Below, piece by piece: positions 36,300-48,097 of a stretch of DNA of 64,000 nt. A program made the position numbers and the translations under genes. This DNA is from Lepeophtheirus salmonis (taxonomy: Eukaryota > Arthropoda > Copepoda > Siphonostomatoida > Caligidae). The notes under the pieces were generated by a model. It had not been told where the DNA came from. It worked only from the letters and a program-made list of their open reading frames with translations, and searched no databases. The DNA lies in contig NC_052138.2 of NCBI RefSeq assembly GCF_016086655.4, positions 15,438,001 to 15,502,000 on the forward strand. The letters are read 5' to 3'. Within the stretch, counting starts at the first letter, position 1, and each line of letters opens with the position of its first letter.

Positions 36300-36620
36300 T
36301 GAAAACAAAACACATTTTTTTGGGCCCTCGTGGACTTGAGAAGATTGTACCGGGCTGTTTTCCTTAACTCCTCTTTGTCAAGTTTAGCTTTTTTGACAGA
36401 GGCCTTCTTCCTTTCCAACGTTTCAGACGGCGTTGATGGGGTCCTGGAAACACCCAACTCCTTGGAGTACGGGAATGGAAATTCGTCGATCAAATTCAAG
36501 TATCCTTTTCTCTACTTGTACGTAAAATAGAGAGCTCTATTTGTTTTGCTTTGTTTTGTAAGTAATTGTTTATGCTTTAACATATCCAAATATGAATTAA
36601 TTTCAATAACTTGACCTTCA
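36300..36620 (+). repeat. Repeat R7 (frame-bearing family), plus-strand copy
   Basis: The plus strand reads AFFLSNVSDGVDGVLETPNS, matching FLTEPYFLFNVSN..TAWTVVLEL of 16930-17480 and GLADGLDSGPGDTQLLE of 23561-24310. The 3' part (TTTGTTTTGC, TATGCTTTAACATATC) matches the same family. One of four copies. Confidence 0.6.
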
Positions 36621-37200
36621 TAAGTTATTAAATTAATATTATTTGAATCATTGTAGGTTCGAGTTATTTATTCCTCAAAAAATATAAATTAATATAATTT
36701 TCATAGTTTCCAACTCAATCTCTATTATTTTTTTCCTATTGCAATTGTAACTACGATGATATGATATGATGTGTTATCATTTCTATATAAATTTGATGTG
36801 ATGTTACTGCCATAGTCAAACCAATTCTGAGTAATAGAGGCAAAAAATAAAAAGTGTTCAATATCTCCCTATCTGCATTATATGTATATAATAAGAATCC
36901 ACCATATAGATAACCAGTGAAATGGAGATATTATCTCTCTTAAATATGTCTACCAAAGTCATTTGTTTCTGTTATCTGAATGTCACATCTAATGAGTCAA
37001 TACATTGATTTGATTTCTGTCTCGCTTATAAAAAGATGTGGATCATTTACTTGCTACATAAGACAAAGCAATTTACGATTTAACAATGAGCTATTATGTT
37101 CAAGAAATCCATGGTTATTTATTGCTGATGTTTATGTGATAGAGTTACATATAGATTATATTTTTAGTTTGACCGTAATTGATATTTAAGTTACATAATA
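36621..37200. other. No feature seen
   Basis: AT-rich. A 69-codon open frame at 36980-37189 has no motif. Confidence 0.35.
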
Positions 37201-37204
37201 GCAA

Positions 37205-37680
37205 AGGGGAAGTTGGTAGCTTCCATTATTTGGGGAGGCTTAAGCCCAAAAAATTATCAACACCTTTATATAATTACTTATAAAATAAATTTATTTAATA
37301 TATATACTAGGTGCCTACGTTGTAGGGCTGAATAGAGGGGAATAGAAACAAAGAATGAGGATAGAAGAAAAGAGACAGATGTAAAAAGATACAAAGAGAG
37401 AATCAAATATGGAGAAGAGAACAGGGACAAGACAAAGAAAAGGAAATAGATATAGAAAGAGGGAAGGAAGAAAATGAGGTTTTATTTAGGTCAAAAACAG
37501 GCTCTTAACGACCTCGGAGGGTCCAAAAAAATAATTGGGATCATGCTTGTTTATTTTATACGTCTACTTGCTAAATTTCAGACTGATCTGTTCGATATAA
37601 CATATATAAGATAAGATAAAAATCAGGGGAGGGGGCTTCAGAAAATTTTATAACGCGCCTCAAGTCCCCCCCCCCCTACG
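37205..37680 (+). repeat. Dispersed repeat R3, copy 2
   Basis: Homologous to 20688-21170, including the purine-rich core (about 37330-37475), AACAGGCTCTTAACGACCTCGG and the C-run at about 37667-37677. Confidence 0.7.
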
Positions 37681-37689
37681 TTCTAAGTC

Positions 37690-40120
37690 GTATAATCCAG
37701 AGTGTTGTATCGGTCTAAAACCTAAAAAGACTAAACAGATCGGTCTTACTTAATGTTTTTTGTGCTAGGGTGGTCCTTGTTGGTCTTTTATTGTAACAAC
37801 ATCATTTTAGCTGTTAAAGTTTTATTATGCCTCTTTCAATGTGCGTAGTTACTTATATTGTATCATCCAATCCGAAAAGAAATGGAAAAAGGAAAAAATG
37901 AGTTAATAATGGGCTAATTCATCTCAACTGGCCAATCAACGTTCAGAACACTGATGAGAGGGGGGAAGCAGAAAAATCGAGAGTAATTTTCAAAATACAG
38001 TTTAATTTTTTGTGTTAAGGAAGTAACGCCGTGAAAAAGACGATATACCTTAAGTTTAACGTAGGAGGTGTGTGACAAGAGTACTCAAGTATTATACGTT
38101 GTACATATCATTAATTATACTCTTTTGTTTTCTTCAATTAGGAGTGAAGCAAATAAATAGGTAGCTAGTACCGTAGGGCCGATTAATCGGTCCTTAGGAC
38201 TTTTGAATGTAAAAAGATCAGGGGTCATATATACAGTGCACCCTATATACACATTCCATGCTATATGACACGCCTTCAATATTTTTAATACAACTACATT
38301 GTTATTTCTTAGATTAAAATATGTTTATGATATACATCATGGAACACTATATACAGTGACCCGGTGACCCGTTTTGATATATTCAGACACTTGTTTTGAG
38401 AAACAAATTTTTCTTTATTAATATAGAACTAGATTTTTTAATTTTTCAACGAAGTACCACTTGGGGAAATGGCGAAATTACAGCCTATATCGAACGACGG
38501 AATTATCTTCAAATCAACCTATGCATATGTAAGAAAAAAAAAATTTACTACTACAATAGGGGATAAACAAATTCAAAAATATCCATGGAATCGCCCTAGG
38601 CTCTGGAGAAGTTATTCTCTGGAATTCAATTTGTGCACTTTCGCACCCACGTGATTCGTAGAGAAAGAAATATACTTTATTTATATGGATTTCACCAAAA
38701 AATTCCTAGGTTAGATGAAGTAATATGTTTACTTATACTTAATCAGTGTAACTCCCTCTAACCAATCAAAGGAACGTTAAAAAAATCCCAAACATACTTT
38801 ATAGAATCTTTAATAAGAATGATTCTTTCATAAACATTGACAGCTTTGTATTTATTTCCTTGAAAGAACTTAATGTGTATTACAAAAATACTTTCTACGC
38901 ACATATATACAAAAATTTTATTTTTTTACTTGACAACACAACGCAACATTAGGGTGAAAGAAGGAACAATTAAATTTAAAAATAAATTTAAGATAATCTC
39001 AAAAAAACTATTGTTTTATAGGGCACAAAAATAGTTATTGCTTCTTTCATTAAAGTAATTTTTGATTTGTACTACGTATAATTATTTTATAGATTAATTA
39101 GCAATTGTTTAAAGCTATATTTTAAATAAATTTGGCTCGATCTTTTATAATAAACGTTTACATATTAAACTCTTTATGTACCCATCATCAAAAATGTCAA
39201 CAATTATGATTTGTAGTTGAAAAGACTTTCTTAATTGATTGTCTTTGTGATATTTTCTGTCAAATCAGTCCACTATTCAATACGTTTATGAGTTTCTACT
39301 ACAGGGAATTAAAAATAGTTTGTGCATAGGTTCAAGTTTGTTGGTTTTGTGACAAATTTACAAAATAATCATAACAAAAAAAAAAAAAAAATTGAGATTC
39401 TTATTTATAAGGAAAAATCCTTGCCTTTCGAGAGCTTTTAAAATCAATTAGATAGATTTTAAATATAATACAACCTTTTATATTCTTTTCTTACAGGCTT
39501 TGTGATACCAATTAATCGTTTGCTCTGCTGGATAATTTCCTCAAAGAAGAAATTTTTATCCCTATTTTCGCCTAATTTTTTTTTCACTTTTTCAAGCAAA
39601 TATTTCTTAATTTTTGGGGGCTACAGCCCCGCCAGCCCTTGCCCTGAAGAAATTAGTTGGTAGTAAGCCGATTGCGTTGATAGTTGGATAATATTAAAAT
39701 CCTCATTTCTCTTCAGTGTTGAAATTAAAATGAATAACATTTCTGAATTCCTCATGTGTTTGGTCTTGTATAAAGAATTCTTGACCAGATAGTGATATTT
39801 TAATAGCAGGAAAATTCCCATAAAAACATTTTAGTCCGGATTATACTTTTCTCGATTTAATTAAGTGTTAGTTATTAATTGGAGTTTTTATGTTGTTTTG
39901 CCTCTGGTTTTGCTCATCTCTAAGCATTGAACTCAATATGCTAGAGACATAAAGAATAGAATAAATAGAGACAACTAGATGGACAAAAGATTGAGCAAAG
40001 ATATCAATTGACACAAAACGGTATATGACGTCACATTTCTTTGTTTTCCGAAATGATACTCAGTCGAATTGACTCTTATACTGTAAAAAAAGTCTAACAA
40101 TCAACTTTATTCTTTTAGTT
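37690..40120. other. No gene seen; repeat scraps
   Basis: CAGTGCACCCTATAT at about 38237 resembles the Tc1-like end at 22030-22045. At 38660-38790 there is a relative of 27690-27880. A GGGGGCTACAGCCCCGCCAG block at about 39615-39635 resembles a repeat end. No coding frame recognised. Confidence 0.35.
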
Positions 40121-40124
40121 TTTA

Positions 40125-40440
40125 GGTAAATATTAGTTTTGGACTTACTTCCTAAAAATCCTAAACCGGACTAATTTGGTCCCTTTCTGGATCGGTCCAA
40201 CAAAAAATTTGCTCCTATTTAAAATTTGTTCTAGACCAATTCTATATATGAAATGTCGATGATGTTATGTGGGTTGCAAAACAAAGAAATATTAGCCCAT
40301 TAATGACGTCATTTGAAGTTTCATACGTTGAAAAAATCATATTTGTACATGAATTAGAATAAGAGATAAAATTGGTCCCTAGATTGAGACAAAAAAAATC
40401 GGTCCATTAAAAGATAACTTAAGACCGGTCTTGAGCCTAG
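40125..40440 (-). repeat. Dispersed repeat R4, copy 2
   Basis: Reverse complement of the R4 copy at 21230-21640; contains AATTGGTCCCT, ATCGGTCCATT and ATGACGTCATTTGA, the last a palindromic TGACGTCA. Confidence 0.5.
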
Positions 40441-41060
40441 TCGCAACAGTAGTAAATACAAATAATCTCCCTTTATCTTTAGTCACGTAAACAGCTTCTT
40501 AAAAAAGAAATAATTTGACCTTAGAAAAAAGAAAGTTATTTTGATTTGAGATTTACGTATTTTGATGAGTTCGATAGTTTGTTTGTTTGTTTTAATTGTG
40601 TTCTTTGTTGTTGAGGTCAACGTCATTATAGGTGGATCGAATTTATATTTGTTATAAGTAATACATATTTTTTTACTGAGTCCTGCTGCCACACATTATG
40701 TTATATGTTCTATCCCTCACTCCCATGAATAAATTAAGTAGTGATGGATTCCATTTATATATAACTTATATTTTCAGCCTTAATTCTCATTTGAGCAAAC
40801 TCATATCAGAATGACGTCGTCTTATAGTTATTTCAAGACATCAAATTATGAATACGAATATTTCTGCTAAAAATAAAAAGATAATATTCACGGTCAATGC
40901 GCACTCGTCTTTCTCCAAAAGTATAATATGTAATTTCAAATAATATGTTGAGATGACGTAATTGATCAATCGTTGGATAATTGATGTAGATTTTCGTGTT
41001 GTTAGCCTAATTTATGGCCATGATTATAGTTACGAAAAATACGACGTGCAGGTATGTTTC
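40441..41060. other. No feature seen
   Basis: Nothing recognised. Confidence 0.35.
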
Positions 41061-41064
41061 AAAA

Positions 41065-41310
41065 ATAAACCAAAAATCAACATGGTAATTCATAGAATAT
41101 TAGGAGGAACAGCTTATTTTTCATTCAACAAGCTGCCAGCAGCTTAAAGATGAAGGAAATTATTACAAATCCCACTCTGTATCTTACAAGAACATAGGGC
41201 GTAATTACTTCCATGTCAATCCTCAATTCTAATCCGAGTACAAGCAGAACTTATACACTTATAACTTCCCATCACTGTTCTTCCATGAGCACACGAAAAA
41301 AAAAGTAGTA
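41065..41310 (-). repeat. Dispersed repeat R1, reverse copy
   Basis: AAATCAACATGGTAA, AATTACTTCCATGTCAATCC, CAATTCTAATCCGAGTAC and CATGAGCACACG are reverse complements of R1 landmarks. Confidence 0.6.
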
Positions 41311-41529
41311 TAATTAAATTCTAATGATTGTATAAATAATTTATTTTTGTGAAAACTTGACTTAAAATAATAATCTACAATTTTTTAAGTCGTTTGAATG
41401 CTTAAATTTATATTTACTTATCATATACATAACTTCCGTCAAATATTATTAGTGAACGAATCACCAAACAACCTAGAATTTAGTGCCTTTTAGAAGGTTA
41501 TTGGTATGCATATTGCTCAGACTCATTCA

Positions 41530-41672
41530 GCAAGTGATTGTGCCCCGTCTTTCTCCGAGTTATTGGGAGTAGATCAAGAGACAAACTATATCTTAATAAT
41601 ATAAAAGATAATTCTCAATATATCTCTCAGTTTTTCATAAGCACACTCAGAGGGAGTTACTCAATACTTAGA
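41530..41672 (+). repeat. Dispersed repeat R5, copy 1
   Basis: Matches the reverse complement of 48490-48606: TTATTGG.G.., AAGAGACA.A, TTAATAAT, TTTTTCATAAGCACACTCA and AGTTACTCAATA. Confidence 0.6.
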
Positions 41673-41679
41673 TGCAAGG

Positions 41680-42650
41680 TTGTGTCTTTAGCGGTCTTAC
41701 TGTTCTAGCGGTTCTTGAACCACTAGAACCAGTACCAGCAAAGTCGAACCAAGACGTCAATATATTGATTATCGGTCTCGGTTCTTGTGCTTATATTCCT
41801 ATATAGAATATATTAAGAAAAGAAAATACTTTTTATAAACAATAAATTAGCTTTAATCAATAAGTCCATTTTCTGCGTTTTTTGTGCAATTGTACAATTC
41901 AGTTGAGAATATAAATTAACATTTTAATGTTTTTCCGGTTTTGAACTTAATTATTTATTGATACATTTTGAAGATTGAACGACGGAAATAAATCTTTCTT
42001 CGTCAAAATGTTTTTGTTTTTTTTAGGTTTGTGCGAGTATATTTTTCAGTCCAAAAATCTCTGTCTTTGATCAAATAAGTTTATTTGAGAATTAACTAAT
42101 TCTCTATCTGAAAAATATTACAACAAATAGATGGGTGATGAGGTTTTTTAAATTCGTTTGTAAAATATAATTTTTTTAAATCAAATGAGTTGTTTTCATA
42201 CTGTTATAATAAAAATGTATAGTAACTTGTTTAGAACATTTATACAGGTACTTATAGTCGGACAAATCATACGACCTCAATTTTAGGATGGAATTTATTA
42301 TATGTGTACTTACCCATAATTGCGACCGGTTTGGTTGTATTTATATTTATTGATTAGATATAATTTCTTACATCTAATATATACCAATGTAAGACTTGGA
42401 GCTCACTCCCTGCTTAAAAATTCAATACAAGTATTTAATTACATCATTCGTCAATGTTTTTATGAAGGACTACTAAAGAGTTGATATAGTTATCCTTCCT
42501 TATTATTAACAGAAAAAGGGGAGTTTTGACTTTTAAAATTTCCATTCATCCATATATATATAGTAGTTCATGACTAAGGTAGCCAAGATACATATTTTTT
42601 TCCCCGAGTGCGGGTAAATCTTTTGATGCTCTTAAATTACTTGTAATAAG
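41680..42650. other. No gene seen
   Basis: AT-rich. A GAACC-rich patch at 41700-41770 resembles 15865-15930. Confidence 0.3.
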
Positions 42651-42654
42651 AATT

Positions 42655-43390
42655 GAAATAGGGGAGGGGTGTGTGTTACAATCAAATAAAATTTTAGCCC
42701 AACTTTCCGGATACAAAATGGTTTTACGTACTCTGAAAAAAAAAAAAATATCTGGCCAAACTGCCCCCCTACCCCCAAAATTACAAAAAAAAGAAACTCG
42801 TGAAGGTCAGAATCATTTACGCCTTTTTACTCTTAAATCAATAGTTATATAACATTTTCAGTTTATAAAGTACAGTTTTAAGGTCATAAAAAAGATCGAA
42901 GGTCACCAAAAGGTCAACTTTTTCTAAACTTTTATGTTAGCGTGTGACTAAGGGTGTCAAATTTTTAGGGTTCCTTCTAATTCAATTTTCTGTTGTATTA
43001 TAACAAAAAAATGATGCTTTTAAAGTTTCATTCTTCAAAGGGTTTTTTCTACTTCTATAGCCATTTTGAAAATTACTTTTTTTAACGACATTCTCTATTT
43101 CTAAAGGGATTCAGAAGTTTCAATTTTAAAGTTATGTTTCTCGAACTTTGGAAGTTGTAATTTTAAAGTTATGTTGTTTAATTCCAAAAGCTTCATTAAA
43201 GTTCCTTTTCTCAAGTGATGCATATGAATATCATCCTTATTTTTCATTTTGAAGAAAAACAAATTTCTTCTGGTACTCAAACGATTTTGGCCGGATTTTT
43301 ATTTTTTTCAGAGAACTTAAAAAATCATTTTGCATCCCAAAAGTTGGGCTAAAATAGATTTTACTCATTTTCTCCCCTAATTGAAGGTGC
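42655..43390. mobile_element. Foldback/MITE-like element, about 735 bp
   Basis: About 110 bp at 42655-42770 are complementary to about 43270-43390: TTTTAGCCCAACTTT, GCAAAATG/ACAAAATGG, CTCTGAAAAAAA and TGGCCAAA occur on opposite strands. The outer limits are AATAGGGGAG and, on the other strand, AATTAGGGGAG. The 500-bp centre is AT-rich and has an internal partial duplication (AATTTTAAAGTTATGTT twice, near 43121 and 43161). No coding frame. Long arms and no transposase suggest a non-autonomous DNA transposon; target-site duplication not established. Confidence 0.6.
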
Positions 43391-43649
43391 GATTCGTCAG
43401 TTGTTAACGATCAACTGTTTTATTTAGTGAGTACCACTCCTCGTTCTACTTGATCATTGATAACTTTAAAAGCATCAATTATTTTAAGGGGTTTCTTATA
43501 ATCAAAGTTACTTGGCCATAATTTTGAAACAAATTTTACAAACTTATCTATGAGTTTCAGCAACTAAATTTTTTACCAAAGTGTTCTAATTTTTTATTGA
43601 TAAATTTTTCCCTTCGAATTTTGATCTTGTTTTTCCTTATTTTTCATTT

Positions 43650-44260
43650 CAAATATTATTTTCTTTTTGGATGCCAAACAGACTCGACTATATCAAATAG
43701 AGTCAAAGCAACAAAATCTTCAAATTTCAAACCATGAATGCTTAAAAAGTTATTAAGATGCCATTTTTGAAATTAAACTATTGATTTTGAAAGAATTATG
43801 TAGTGATTTCATCAAATTCAAGCATTTAAGACTGTAGGAAAGGAGATCCATGCTTTCAAGTATATTTGGACGCTAAAGATACAAATTTTCTGCAATCCTC
43901 ATTCCTCTTTCGAAGTTAATTTGAACTTCTACAACTAATTTTTAAATTATACAACTCTCTAGACAACCAACGAGTGTGGTGCATTAGAGCGGGTGACATA
44001 AATTTAATTACACAGTTTGTAGTACTACCTAGAAATATTATTGAGAGTTCCGAAAATTATATATAATCATCCCTGGGAAGAATACGTTGAAGGTGTCTGT
44101 TGGCAAAATTGATAATTTCTTGTCGTTTATCTAGGAGAGCCTTGGGAGAAGAGGTATCTTTCTTGCATGTTTTTCCCCAAAAACTTGATATTTCGTTAAT
44201 AGTAATATTAAATGATTCTCGGATACTATTTTTTAATTCAAAAGGAAGAATAAGGAAAAA
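43650..44260 (-). pseudogene. Relic of an unnamed repeat-borne arthropod protein family
   Basis: The minus strand reads FELKNSIRESFNITINE, TSSPKALLDKRQEIINFA, LQRILPRDDYI, then after a stop FSELSIIFLGSTTN, IKFMSPALMHHTRWLS and, near 43700, EDFVALTLFDIVESVW. The set PRDDY, a hydrophobic FLG, a P.AMHHARW-like motif and a late LxLFD motif is one I recall from uncharacterised proteins that occur in many copies in arthropod and cnidarian genomes, probably transposon-borne. At least one stop and two frame changes, so it is a relic. The class and biochemical role are unknown to me. Confidence 0.55.
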
Positions 44261-45860
44261 ATCAGAAAGTTATTCGTGATGAAGGCAATTTATTTCCAGT
44301 CAATTTGGTAACAAATACGCTATTAAAATATTATTTACTTTGGGATAGTGATGATTTTTACTTTGTGATTGTCTTTCCACTTTGATATTTACTCTACTTT
44401 GGTTGAATAAACTATGATCCTACTTCACTTTTCCTTTATTAAAAATATTTCAGTAATATATCTCATTTCTATGTTTGTTCAAATTAGCATCCGTGGTAAT
44501 TAACTTGAAAGGAAACTTCAAGTATTGCATAGTATTATTTCTTACTATATATTCTTCAACTATTATAATCACTCAATCTCCTTTAGTAGCTTCCTTTAGT
44601 TTTGTAACTTAACCTTTTTTATCCCCTGTCTATTTTTTCTACTGTCATTTTGCCTAAAATTACAACTAATGTTTTCTTTAGTTGTCCTTGCTAGTACTTT
44701 ATAAAATAGGTACATTATTTTATTTCATTTCATTTCTTTATGTATACAATTGAAATTTCCCAAATCGTTATAAATTTGTTTTTGTTTTTTTAAACCAGAT
44801 AGTTTTGTTGTTGGCAACAAGAAAAGTCTTTTTTTTCTCCCTTAAGCTATTTTATAAATTGAAATTATTACATTATTTGACCACCTTCCTTCTATGCTTT
44901 GCAAGAGTTTTTGAGTAAAAAGTACAAATGTTCAAATAAAGAAAATAAAAACAACCATTTCATAAAAAGTATACAACAAAGCAAAGGGTTTTTCCATCTA
45001 TAACTTTAAACTAATTATAAAACTTAAAAATAAAATTATTTTTATAAATGATGATGATTTATTTTTAATACAAACTTTTGCCTCTTTTGATTAAAAAGAT
45101 TATAATGAATAGATGCACATTTATTTATACTCATATGTTACAAAAATAATAGGGTATATTATTTAACGAAACCATCACTTACCAGATAAGGGGCAACATG
45201 AAATAATCTATAATATGTTGTATAAAATATGACAAGTCTGTATGTAAAAATAAAATAAACCCAAAATCAACATGGTAAACCTGACGATTTAAAAAATGTT
45301 TGTGAGAAGAGCAGCCTAGCTGTATTGACAAATCTCCGAAAAAATATGAAGGAAATTTCATTTAGTCCCAAAGGATAAAAACAAAACTATCCTCAGTTTT
45401 TCCTCACACTTATAAGTGTTCAGAGCGTTGATGAGTTGTATTTGAATTAACTTTGTGATGCTATGAACAATTATCAATGAGAAATGAGTAAACTAGAAAA
45501 ATATAATATCCACTAGGTGATGTGACAATATGTAGTTTGGGACGAAACATAAATAGATATAGAGTATTTCTTCTTAATTTATGGCGTAGTAAAAAGAAAT
45601 CCATTATTTTTTACAATAGTTGGTTTTAGGTATGTGTATCTTGCGTTGTGTACGCATGATGACTTTAGAAAGATAAGATTTCGTACTAAAAAACTTAGTT
45701 TGTTTTGTGATTGTTTGACTCAAAACTTTTTACTTTTTCTTCAAACAAGACTAAAATGCAAGCCAGACAGCTGAAAATGTGAATAGTGATTATGGTCCTT
45801 ATATTTTCACAGCTAATTACGTACAATTTTAGTTTACGTACAATTCTGTTTTCGTAATTT
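44261..45860. other. No gene; R1 fragment inside
   Basis: AT-rich. A reverse R1 fragment lies at about 45250-45330 (AAAATCAACATGGTAAACC, AGCAGCCTAGCTG). Nothing else recognised. Confidence 0.4.
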
Positions 45861-45861
45861 T

Positions 45862-45951
45862 GATGTCAAAGACGCACCACACTCTGACAGAGTGACAATT
45901 GTCGAAAACGTGGATAAAATAATGGATATAATTGAGTCCAAACATCATTTA
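45862..45951 (+). pseudogene. Mariner transposase scrap beside piggyBac
   Basis: The plus strand reads FRNFDVKDAPHSDR followed by IVENVDKIMDIIESKHH. The NFDVKDAPRSGRP...VDKIMEI block joins the two helix-turn-helix units of mariner transposases. It stops exactly at the TTAA (45949-45952) where the piggyBac element begins. On the far side (48094 on) the frame could continue for a few residues, but no mariner motif was recognised. Confidence 0.7.
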
Positions 45952-46199
45952 ACCCTCATACAGTTTTTACTTTTATATCCCTTTGAAGCTACTTTGGGTC
46001 AAATTGACCCATAGGGTATATTTACGAATATTAAATTTATTTATTTTCCTTGATAGTTTCTAATAATAATATCAATTAAAAATAAATACATAAATATATA
46101 AAATAACTCTAATAACGTTAAATACTACATACGTATACATATTTAAATATTACAGTGACATATTAATGGATTATGTTTACACAACTATTGCACATTTTT

Positions 46200-47809
46200 G
46201 ATGTTTGAGATCTACAAATAAATTTATTACACCTTACACATGTACTCTCTATTTCAGAATCTTTCTAAGGTCCACAAACCTTGCAACGTTTCCTTTTAGT
46301 CTCCTGAAATATAAATAAATATATTTATTGTTCGTTTTTTTAGAATATATAAGGTTATTTACTATAGAGTTTTGACGTTGATACTGTGCAAGACTTGGAT
46401 TTGGAAGTGGAGAGACATCCAGCAATTTCTGCAAACAGTTTTGCAAATCCTCATTTCTTGGAGCATTTTACCTACTCTTCACGTACGGAGTCGCAATTGC
46501 TTTGCCTCAGGTTTCAAGAAATATGTGTCTCTTGTTTTTTATTTCTTTGTAATTCCAATCTGGATTTATTTCCCTCCAAATTGTGAAACATCTAGTATAT
46601 TGTAAAATATAGCCATAGGCCAAATGAGTGTTTTTCTTTGGCTTGTGTAGCACGCTAGTAGTTTCAACACCTCCATTGTTTGAGTTGTAACCAAGAATGA
46701 TTTCAGGCTTACGATCTTCTCTAATAGTGATTACTCCATCCCTATGTTGTGTACTCAAAATTTTTACCCTTTTTCGGTTTGTAGGAAACGATTTTGGTTT
46801 GTGTTTGTGAATAAAAAAAGTCGAGGCATGTACCCTTTCAAATTAAAGATTTCTTTTGGAAGGTCAGTTTTACTTTTTCGAACGGTACCAACCATCTTCA
46901 ATTTTTTTCGGAGGATTTTTTTTCCAAGGCTATAGGACGAAAAAAAATTATCACAAGTAATATTGTGACCACGTAGCCCATGAGACATGTCCAGCACTAC
47001 TCACTCCCTTTGATTTTTTAAGGATTGTCTCCACTTAACTTTCCGGTGTAAATTTGCATATTCCATGCGTAAGATGACACTGCATCACATGCAGCCCAAA
47101 CTTTAATCCTATACTTAGCAGGTTTTGAAGGGATGTATTGTCGAAAAGGACAAGGACCTCTCAATCCAACTAGACGCTCGTCTACAGCTACATTTGGTAC
47201 AGGATTGTAAGAGTACGAAAGCCTCTCTACCCATTTATCCCATACTTCAGAGATTGGAGCTAATTTGTCTTTCTGGCGTCTCTGGTTTCTAGTTTGACGA
47301 TCGTCGAATCTAAGAACTCTTGACAAAATTTTGAAGTTTTTACAAGGCACAATCGGACGAAATATTGGTCTCCCTGATTCAGAGTTCCAAAGGCTTTTGT
47401 CCTTTGGAACTATAAACACCCGCAAAAAAAGGATCCCAAAATAGGCATTTAGTTCTAATTTGCCGATAACCGACCACTCATTGCCGAAAACGCGTCCCCC
47501 TTCAAGATTGGTCATATCCAATATTATTTTTTGAATAGAATCAGATAAGAAGAGCTCAAACGAAGATAATATATCCGAACAGGATTTACTGCAAATCTCG
47601 TAGGGCCAGGTTTCATCTTGATGATATCGTTCTGATTTTAGAGGAGGCTGTCGTGCAGATGTTTTTGCCAACTCTATTTTTCCATTCTTCGATATATAAA
47701 TAGCTTGATTTGATTCAGGTAGATGAGGTAATAATTCTGAATCCTCGTCCATTGAAGATTCTGATGTTGATTCAAAATCCAAATTATCTTCAACATCAAA
47801 TAGATTCAA
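46200..47809 (-). pseudogene. piggyBac-type transposase, broken
   Basis: piggyBac transposases excise and insert at TTAA without footprints, using three Asp. First open block 47809-47018: acidic N-terminus (ESSMDEDSELLPHLPES), WSVIGKLELNAYFGILFLR, RFDDRQTR.QRR.KDKLAPI, and VDERLVGLRGPCPFRQY with the first catalytic Asp, then KVWAACDAVSSYAWN. A frameshift near 47000 leads to GLRGHNITCDNFFSSY with the second Asp (46764-46997). Another leads to REDRKPEIILGYNSNNGGVE (46507-46758), where the third catalytic position, normally Asp in GGVD, reads Glu. WREINPDWNYKEI follows. At 46200-46300 is the Cys-rich domain RKRCKVCGP, a stop, and STCVRCNKFIC. At least two frameshifts, one stop in the Cys-rich domain, no upstream ATG in frame for the first block. 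Inactive. Confidence 0.9.
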
Positions 47810-47881
47810 AACTACCCATGTTGAATATTATCTTCATGCATCAAATCATCAGATCATAATAATAATAAAACATTTTTGGTC

Positions 47882-47900
47882 ATGGGTCAAAATGACCCAT
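47882..47900. repeat. Palindrome inside piggyBac
   Basis: ATGGGTCAAAATGACCCAT. The same sequence type occurs at 45995-46011 and, in part, 48063-48080. It is a likely internal binding site for the transposase or a family trait. Confidence 0.6.
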
Positions 47901-48097
47901 GGACCTTATATGAAACAAAAACGTTTAAATCATAAATGTCAATAATCAAATGCCGTTTTAATCAGATAGACATCAAACGAACAAATAATTAGCTATGGAG
48001 ATACAGTTTTATAAAAATAGGAGGCATATAAGAAACAGATTCATTGAATTAAAATTAAAAAATGTGTCAAAATGACCCAAAGAACGTACAAGATTAA

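Larger units (their letters stand above)
45949..48097 (-). mobile_element. piggyBac element, nearly complete, about 2.1 kb
   Basis: Bounded by TTAA at 45949-45952 and 48094-48097, the target site duplicated by piggyBac elements. Ends: TTAACCCTCATAC at the left; at the right, read inward on the minus strand, TTAATCTTGTACG. The right end has decayed from the expected CCC start. Just inside each end lies a TGGGTCA..TGACCC palindrome (45995-46011 and about 48063-48080), with a further one at 47882-47900. The transposase is on the minus strand between them. Confidence 0.85.

Noticed and set aside
46372..46935. Plus-strand open frames of 63-77 codons
   Set aside because: Shadows of the piggyBac transposase on the minus strand.
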